The position numbers and the translations under genes are program-made. The notes under the pieces were generated by a model, which saw nothing but the letters and a program-made list of their open reading frames with translations, was not told the DNA's origin and did not search any database. A stretch of 64,000 bases of DNA from Incurvaria masculella. Lineage: Eukaryota; Arthropoda; Insecta; Lepidoptera; Incurvariidae. Where the stretch lies: NCBI GenBank assembly GCA_946894095.1, contig OX335644.1, positions 24,967,595 through 25,031,594 on the forward strand, in the 5' to 3' direction. Shown piece after piece: positions 56,861 through 64,000 of the stretch. The first letter of the stretch is position 1. Every line of letters starts with the position of its first letter.

Positions 56861-57605
56861 ACATCAGTGAAGCAAATCAGTGTTTGCAAATTTTACATTT
56901 CTTGAACAATCAAAAGCAAGTTACAACAAATGACATACCAATGCAACAAAATACCTAGGATGATTTGTGGTGGTTATAAAGTTATTCTCAATCTAGGTTT
57001 GTATGGGAAGCGTAATTCTATAATCATTACTTTTTTCATTTACTTTCCTCCATTATGTTTACACACCAAACAAAAATTTGTTTGTCATTTTAGACAGGAA
57101 TCACGTTACAGATATATTTATGCGTACAAAGCCTATTATGAAACATATTGTTCCTTCCAATGTTAATATTCGATGAGAAACAACTCGTATAAAACTTTCA
57201 GCAGACTAGAACTGTTTCTCTTAGTAAACATGACGCACAACTAAATTGATATTTGGCGATAAACCACTTGAAAGAGATAAAACTTTCCGCTGACTGAAAC
57301 AATCAGAATGATAACTATGGAAATTGTGTATTTACGCATTATTCTCCAACACAAAATATTACTTCAAATGATAATACCATTATTTGATGGGCAAAGGAAA
57401 CAGTTTTAAACTTTTGTTCTATATGACTTTATCATCTCTGCTTACCTTTGCGGAGAAGCGAAAGAATTTTGCCGTCACGGCACATCCGGCAGATGTTAGA
57501 AATATAAGTTAACATCAGAATGTATAATTATTAGAAACCAATAAAGAAATATTAAGTAAAATTATAAAATAATATTAGTTTAATTAATAAAATCAATATA
57601 TTATT

Positions 57606-58132
57606 TTAAGGTGGGCATCCCGCTCAACTCCCCATACAAACAAGGAAAGAAGATTGCGCCCTTTCTCAAAATAGCTTTATTTGATCAAACTAGATGTCTG
57701 ATGACCGTTGGCATTGTAAAATTGTGTTTGGTTTCTAAGTTATAAGGTCCGAAAGTTCGAATTTTTCGTGCGTTTTATACAATCACTTTGGGGGTGGATT
57801 ACGCAATGATAAAGTAAGAACATCTTAAAAAGATTAGTCATCAGACATAGCTAATTTAATCAAGATTTATAATCTATTTAGTTTTTGTTCGATTTTTGAC
57901 TACAGCGGTCGTGGTTTACTTTTAGCTATAAGTCGTTTTGTAATTAAATTTTTCTTAAATGTTACCAAATCATACACTATGCACATTGTCTTTTTTGTGG
58001 ACATGTTGCATCTTCCTCATCACGGAGCCTGTCTTTTTCTTTGAAACAGAGAAGGTCCTAGAGCGCAACAGCACGGTTTTGTACCGTGCACGCGAATGAG
58101 TTAGTGCCGCCGCCGGGTTGGGTCACCTTAAT
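57606..58132. repeat. MITE, CTTAAGGTGGC family, both ends present
   Basis: Ends TTAAGGTGGGCATCCCGCTC and CCGCCGGGTTGGGTCACCTTAA. Same strand orientation as the copy 750 bp upstream; about 85-90 percent alike by eye. Confidence 0.87.
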
Positions 58133-58409
58133 AATTACAGAAGGTGTATATTTATAAATAGAAAAAAAGTGAAAATGAATTCAGGCATAGCAAGTTGAAT
58201 ACCACTGCGGTAGTGCAGTGCCAGGGTCGGTTAGGGTTTTACATCAAAAATACAAAGCGTTCATAGAAAAAGCAGTGGCAAACGGAACCTTGTTTGCCGT
58301 CTAGCATAAGAGGTGGTTTTACTGCCAAGGCGCGCCAGTAGATAGATAGATTTAGTTTCACATCAAAAACAATCACAAATATAGAGTTTTTTGTTGTTTC
58401 AGCGCAACT

Positions 58410-60884
58410 ATGAAGATTCTGCTGATATGTGTGCTGGCGCTGCTCGGGGCGGCCGCCGCCGACAACTGCTACACGGACGTCAACCTCGGATGTGGACCCA
58501 CCTCCAGCGGACTCGGTTAGTTCAGAGCTGCCATAATCACGAAAATGCTCAAGGTTTATTTATTGATTGCTACAATAATCGCAGTGGCCATTTTTTATTA
58601 CTATAAAATTCGCCCTTAATTTAGTTCTTTCCACTTCATCAGTACGAAATATTCACAGACACATTTGTTTATATTTTTTATGCATTCATTCGGTACTCTG
58701 TTGAACTCATCTAATTTATTAACTTCTGGTAGACCGTAAACGTTGATATTGGACCCAGCGTTCGAGGTCGATCTCTGGCGACAAATATATGTTCAGTAAC
58801 ATCTTGCTAAGTAAAACACATTAAGGAAACCATGTGACATCAGAAAATAACTAAAAAGGTACCTAACATACAGGGTCACTCAATCAGACCGTTAAATAAA
58901 ACATTGAAAGTTCAATTTGAGTGATATAAATTTTTCTCTTAAATTACAGTGTACTTTATTATGTCAAAGTTTCTCGTACTTATCCCGAAACATCATAGTA
59001 GTTGGTTCTACCATCATAATGTATGAAACATTGTCGATGTCAATGTTGGGAGTTCTCCAAACATGGGCACATATTAGGAGGAGAAATATTTTTTTTATTT
59101 AATGCGCGACAAATGTCGTACGCCAGGCCTAAGAGTTGCCAGACAATGACCATTAGATTTTGAAATTTTACGGGGCTGCGAATAACCATGCACGCCAGCC
59201 AGGTGTTTCTTTACACGTACGTAATTTTAAGTTTGTAGGACTCCAGGATGTACTCGGTTTACCGACTAGAGGATGGGCTAATTTTTGTTTTGGGAATCTC
59301 AACATTGAATGTTTGCATTCCGTTCCTGTTGCCTGCGGAGTGACACTAGAGAGGGGATAGGGGGATTAATATTGCCGTGGTAATAACGATATCATCCCAA
59401 GTTCTGGGATACCTCAGGGTCGGAGATGACACACAAGGAGCCAAGCAGGTCCTTAGATTATCCGTCCCACAACACTACTCTACGCAGGACCTTATCTGTG
59501 TCCTGCGGTGCAATAGTTTTTGTTCTGGAGGAATTACTGATGCACCCATTTGAGGAGTCCCAGCTTTTTATAGGCCAGCTTGGCCACATCCTCGATATGG
59601 CATCCGAAGTTTAGATCATGCCTTCTATAAAAAGAATGTCCAACAGATCTGCCAGCGTGTAACGCGCTCTACGGCGCGTTCAGCGGCGTCGCCACCGAGA
59701 TGCAGGGCTACGCCAACATGCACCTGGAGCGCTCCTACGAGTTCCTGCTCGCCTCCACTTACTTCGACAACTACCAGGCGAACCGCGGCGGCTTCACCAA
59801 GCTCTTCCGCAAGATGAGCGACGAGGCCTGGGAGAACACCATCGGCCTCATCAAGCACATCACCAAGCGAGGTAACGGAGTTCTATTATATTATTGTTAT
59901 AGGTGTGCGATGTACTTAGAGGCGGAAACAACCATTTTTTTCAATTTTCCTTTTATTCAAAAGGTATACAAACATAATTCAGGTGCCTCTTACATTAAGT
60001 TAGAAGGAATTACTTTTAATTGGGGGGGAATACCAGATCGGAACAAAAGATCTACAGGATCTGTTGATTGTGATAGGAGGAATGTGTATGGGCCCCAATG
60101 GTCAGCGATGGTGAAATAGGGACGGAGGGACAGCCTTGTAACATTAGTTCCTCCACAGGTGGATACATGGACTTCGGCGCACGCTCTCGTCTCGGCGCCG
60201 GCATGCACCGCAACTCGTCCGTGGAGCTGCACGAGCTGGGCGCGCTGGCGAAGGCGCTCGACGTGCACAAGGAGCTGGCGGAGCGCGCGTTCCACATCCA
60301 CCGCGAGGCCACGAGGAACAAGGACGCGCTGCACGACGCCGAGGTGAGTCGGGGGACTCCCAGCTGGGAAGGAATGGCGCCGGCCTGCACCGCAGCTCTT
60401 CCGTGGAGCTGCACAGGCCGGAGCCCTACTACGAACGCTATCGAGTAAGCGCTATCGACTAGGCGTCTGTCATAAATATTGTATGCGTTTGACAGATGGT
60501 ATCGCAAGCGCGCTCGGTGCCTTGACGCGCTGGTGAAGGCGCTCGACGTGCACAAGGAGCTGGCTGAGCGTGCGACGGGTCTTCTTATTCACAGTTTTTA
60601 CTCTGTGATATGCTCAACCAATGGAAAACTATAGCCCTCTCTATTCCTCTGTATCATACTCATCCAATAATCACTGACCGCAAGTATACACAATTTTTAC
60701 ATGAAATTTGTGTGTCCAGGTCGCCCATTACCTGGAGGAGGAGTTCATTGAAAAGCAGGCGGACACCATCCGTAACCTCGCCGGTCACACCAACGACCTC
60801 AAGCGCTTCATCGCCCAAGATGGCGGCAAGGACCTCTCCATGTCCCTGTACCTCTTCGACGAGTACCTGAGTAAAGTCGCCTAA
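58410..60884 (+). CDS. Fer2LCH: Secreted ferritin, light-chain homologue
   Basis: Coding exons 58410-58515, 59647-59871, 60159-60343 and 60720-60884, phases matched: 226 aa plus TAA. It starts with a signal peptide (MKILLICVLALLGAAAA), then DNCYTDVNLGC and CNALYGAF with Cys residues typical of the insect light chain. The four-helix core is seen as YANMHLERSYEFLLASTYFD, LAKALDVHKELAERAFHIHR and HYLEEEFIEKQADTIRNLAG. The ferroxidase residues of the heavy chain are not conserved, as expected for the subunit that promotes iron nucleation and shell assembly. Length is normal. It is preceded by a spliced IRE-bearing leader and lies head-to-head with Fer1HCH. Alternative longer frames over exons 3-4 on either strand are shadows. 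Confidence 0.97.
58516..59646 (+). other. Fer2LCH intron 2 (after coding exon 1)
   Basis: 1.1 kb, no gene. About 59330-59560 contains GGGATACCTCAGGGTCGG and GTCCTGCGGTGCAATAG, possibly an old repeat; not assigned. Confidence 0.4.
60365..60572 (+). pseudogene. Exon echo: split partial copy of Fer2LCH exon 3
   Basis: 60371-60418 matches exon 3 (GGCGCCGGCCTGCACCGCAG, TCCGTGGAGCTGCACA). After about 100 bp of other sequence, 60524-60572 matches the next part (AAGGCGCTCGACGTGCACAA, GGAGCTGGCTGAGCG). The order is as in the exon, so a single duplicate was later split by an insertion or only partly conserved. It lies in the last intron, 20-230 bp after its parent. Confidence 0.85.
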
Positions 60885-61460
60885 GGATGCAGCTCATTTG
60901 TTTCTACTTCAACAGCTGGAAACGTAAAAATAGGCGCCATTTTGTTCTGGCGCGACTTGAATCCACATTGTATTTACTTCTATTGATTCGAATTTCGAAA
61001 GTCTGTTTCAGTGGAGTAATTCTATTTTATTTTATAGTATTTTTTTTTCGGTACCTACTCTAATTTTTCAATTTAGAATATAATTATATTTGTTGCCAGG
61101 CTGCATTCTCTGTTTTATGGTTATTTTGTATACTTATTGCTATATGTGATGAGAATTGCAGCTGTGATGTTTGATATAGTTTTTATTCCTTTTCTCTCCA
61201 CTAATTGAAGTAAAATTTCTCCCGAATATATCTCAAATGAAAGTAATAAATATTATTGTGTTTACACGTCTGTTTCACTACTAACTGTAAAAGCTAGAAC
61301 TTTGACGATATTCTAAATAAAAATATATAAGAAAAAAATGTTGATCAAAACATCATTTAGCGTGTAAGTGTGTAGTGTACAAACGTAGGTGTAGATTTAT
61401 AGCATGTGTTTGTTGTAATGATGCAGAATTTGTTATAGTTTTGGAAATATCAATAAAACA
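60885..61460 (+). other. Fer2LCH: Fer2LCH 3' UTR
   Basis: AT-rich downstream of TAA. AATAAA signals are at 61316-61321 and 61452-61457; either could end the transcript. Confidence 0.6.
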
Positions 61461-61723
61461 TTCTCTAATCACCCTTGCAGTTGTTTTAATCTTGGGCTGT
61501 TTTGCTCGTAATTTCCCATTCCGGTAACACAGGAGAGCAGCCATTTTGGTTTAGCCGTATCTGTCAAATGTGCAAAGTTAGTGACTGGAACTTTTACTTG
61601 AACTCAACATTGACAATAAAATAGTCCGGTACATATTCTGGTCACATCATTACGGTCCAAACGTTAACCAGGTATTCCTGGGCACATTTGGTCCAAAAAG
61701 GCTAGATTACATTTTGTTGCATA

Positions 61724-62553
61724 AAGGCCAGACCGCACTAGGCGTAACTTCGCGGCAGCGGACCGACTCGACGCGACACGCCCAAATATTCTTTGTATGA
61801 AATTGTATGCGATAAAACGCACTACGCGGCAGCGGAACTGCGCGCCGCGGCACTGCGCGACATAGTTGACCAACTTAGCAGACATGACGCGGCGTGGCGC
61901 GTCCCGGAGTCCCGCTGCCGCTAGTGCTATATGCTGCACGCCAATCAAGTCATAACAAGTATTGTGGATATATTATGTGTCAAATATTTTATCGACTTTG
62001 TTGTTTTGAGTAGGTATGTTTTTTCCGATCCAATTTTTTTAATGTTTTTATGCAACCTGACATGTTGGCCGATTCGACCATCGTATCATCCTATGCGATG
62101 GTACCAACCCGGTCGGACATAAACTTACCACCTAGTAGGGGACGGGACCTCGCATTCGTGACAAAATGCACTTATCCAACTCAGAAAGAGAAAGAAAGTG
62201 GTGCATGAACGGGGCGGGGATTGGCACCCAGACCCCTGGTATGCTAGGCAAGTCCCCGCGCCACTAGGCTACGAGCCGTGCCCAAAATTTGTGATATTCT
62301 CCATTTTCACATCATGAATTCGGAAAGTCATGTAGCCATATCCTTTGCTTCTTTTGTGCTTGCTCCAACCTTTCTTCTTCCTCACAGAACAAAGTAACTA
62401 TTATAATATCTATCTCAGTTTCTTCCATTTTGCTCAGAAGTTGCCGGACGACTGACAAGCATAATTTGCCGCGAACTGTCGCGCCGGTACTGTATACTCA
62501 GTAGGTCGCGTCGCTCCGATGCAGTGTAGTTACGCCTAGTGCGGTCTGACCTT
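61724..62553. repeat. 830-bp TIR element with a nested SINE
   Basis: AAGGCCAGACCGCACTAGGC at 61724 is mirrored by GCCTAGTGCGGTCTGACCTT ending 62553 (26-bp ends, one mismatch). The interior is rich in GCGGCAGCGGA-like blocks near both ends. A SINE sits at 62085-62285. Confidence 0.85.
62085..62285 (-). repeat. SINE copy nested in the 830-bp TIR element
   Basis: CTTACCACCTAGTAGGGGAC, CTTATCCAACTCAGAAAGAG, GGGGATTGGCACCCAGACCC and CCACTAGGCTACGAGCCG: the - strand head and body of the 50350-50775 family, 3' truncated. Confidence 0.83.
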
Positions 62554-63595
62554 AAAAAAATTCGTCCTCCCCATTAGTTACTCTTCCTCAAGGACAAATC
62601 CCAGAAAAAAATCGGTCAAACCATCAACCTGTCAATTATAGTGAGTATGAGAGAACCAAACATAATATAGATGGCGTTAGTAGTAATAACTCACCTCGCT
62701 ATCAATAACACAATATTCTCTATATATATTATTCATCCATCGTCCGTTTAGTTTGACATGGATGATATCTAATATCACACCTATTGAAATTCGTTTTTTT
62801 GTAAAGCAGGAGAAGGCGCGAGTCTATCTTCTCTTGTTATAATTACAATAATTAATTAATACCTTTAAACATAAAATAAGTTGATTGATTGAATTGAAAA
62901 GTACGTACTTACTTACTTACCAAAATCGCAAAGGAAAGGGAAGGAAGGAACCCAGTGCAAGCCCGTCGCGGGTTTATTTATTGTTTTCTAGCAGAGTAAA
63001 AAGTAAAAAAGTTAATTTTATGGATGTACACTTGGTAAATATTTCAGGTCGATTTCATACTTGCGTGCAGTGAATTATATTCTTTGCTTTCAGTGTTTTT
63101 GGCGATTGAACGATCGTGATTGAACGGAACCTAGATGGCGCTATTATCCGAAAGAACATACAATTTCTACACACAGGCAAAATGCAAAATTTTTAGCACA
63201 GGACTATTACTCCGCGCACTAAAAACCCTACCTGCCACCTGGCGGAATTTGCGTGTACATAAAGCCCGTAGTAAAGTAGGTCGACATATTTATCGATTAT
63301 TTAACCCGGGAACAAATACATATAATTATTATACATAAATTGCGTGTAAATACAGACCATAGCACTTACGTTGTCACAAGAAGTATTCGGGTAGCCTGCT
63401 CCGTGCCATTCCGTCGGGTAAGGAAGAAAAATAGGCATAAATACATATGTAAAATTATCCCTTGGTCCTAGGACCAATGTGAAGGATTGTTGCTTATGAA
63501 ATATCAAAGAGACATTAATTAAACTCTGTCCATTTTTATTGCGTTTGGACTGGATCATTTTGCTCTACGCTGAGCTCTCTGGTGTCTCGGGCCTT
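62554..63595. other. Downstream intergenic DNA
   Basis: No gene. Unassigned AT-rich sequence with scattered TA and CTTACTTACTTAC simple repeats. Confidence 0.4.
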
Positions 63596-63880
63596 TTGAG
63601 GGTTCCGTACCCAAAGGGTGAAAAAGGAACCCTATTACTAAGCCTCCGCTGTCCGTCCGTCCGTCCGTCCGTCTGTCAGAGGGCTGTATCTCATGAACCG
63701 TAATAGTTAGGCCGCTGAAATTTTCATAGAGTATGTATTTATTTTGCCGCTATAACAACAAATTGATGAAATTTGAAAATCATATAAGTTAAAGGGGGCG
63801 TGATTTTTGTGTTAAATCTGGTACGAAGGTACGGAACCCTTCGTGTGCGAGTCTGACTCGCACTTGGCCGGTTTTTCACC
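63596..63880 (+). repeat. GTTCCGTACCC-family repeat, well preserved
   Basis: Starts GAGGGTTCCGTACCCAAAGG, holds a (GTCC)n run, and ends at the hairpin CGAGTCTGACTCG and CACTTGGCCGGTTTTT. The last 120 bp of the window have no feature. Confidence 0.88.
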
Positions 63881-64000
63881 TAACTGCTGATTAGCTTAAT
63901 CGCCACATATTAAGGGCCTCTCTTAGCAGCTTGTATTCAACACCAGTACAAGATAATCAGCACTTTAGTAATAAAAGCCGTTTAATAGTCGATTGATATA

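Larger units (their letters stand above)
55143..58402 (+). other. Fer2LCH leader intron
   Basis: 3.3 kb between leader exon and coding exon 1. It contains two copies of the CTTAAGGTGGC MITE (56306-56860 and 57606-58132), a palindrome AGAGTGTGTTTATATTATTA near 56186 with its reverse complement next to it, and unassigned AT-rich DNA. Confidence 0.7.

Noticed and set aside
59990..60555. 114- and 167-codon - strand ORFs
   Set aside because: Antisense of Fer2LCH exon 3 and its echo; no independent support.

Overview
This is a 64 kb piece of a lepidopteran (moth or butterfly) nuclear genome. The evidence is spliced genes with GT-AG introns, a head-to-head pair of secreted insect ferritin genes with iron-responsive elements, interstitial TTAGG-type telomere units, and a dense load of short non-autonomous repeats: tRNA-derived SINEs, foldback MITEs, truncated LINEs and one complete Ty3/Gypsy LTR retrotransposon.

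Layout. (1) 1-30.9 kb: the 3' half of SNRNP200/Brr2, the U5 snRNP Ski2-like RNA helicase, on the + strand. Twenty exons between 25 and 30507 join without a frame break into 1,099 codons plus a stop. They run from the Sec63 unit of the first helicase cassette through the whole second cassette to the C-terminus; the 5' half lies left of the window. Intron 5 carries a nearly intact Ty3/Gypsy element (3640-13859) in antisense. Its 1,017-bp LTRs differ at only two positions by eye, the target duplication is ACAT, and gag and pol are linked by an A_AAA_AAC -1 frameshift site. Intron 6 holds two unrelated satellites with almost the same period (118 and 119 bp). (2) 31-38 kb: intergenic DNA made of degenerate repeats and LINE fragments. 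(3) 38.1-53.9 kb: ferritin heavy-chain homologue (Fer1HCH), - strand, five coding exons, 210 aa. (4) 54-54.9 kb: the shared divergent promoter interval. (5) 54.9-60.9 kb: ferritin light-chain homologue (Fer2LCH), + strand, one non-coding and four coding exons, 226 aa. (6) 61-64 kb: repeats only.

How the genes relate. The two ferritin subunits co-assemble into the secreted iron-storage shell. They are divergently arranged, and each has a canonical iron-responsive element in its 5' UTR (bulged C, five-pair upper stem, CAGUGN loop), so both should be held under IRP translational control. SNRNP200 is an unrelated housekeeping spliceosomal gene that converges on Fer1HCH.

The most unusual pattern is a set of 'exon echoes': partial, diverged copies of an exon lying in the intron directly downstream of their parent. 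They occur after SNRNP200 exons 6, 11 (twice) and 17 and after Fer2LCH exon 3. Two of them keep the reading frame and a phase-compatible splice donor, so they could be nascent alternative exons. Several MITE families form near-perfect hairpins, and some elements are nested inside others. Everything was read by eye, without database searches; splice sites and repeat edges are judged from sequence alone.
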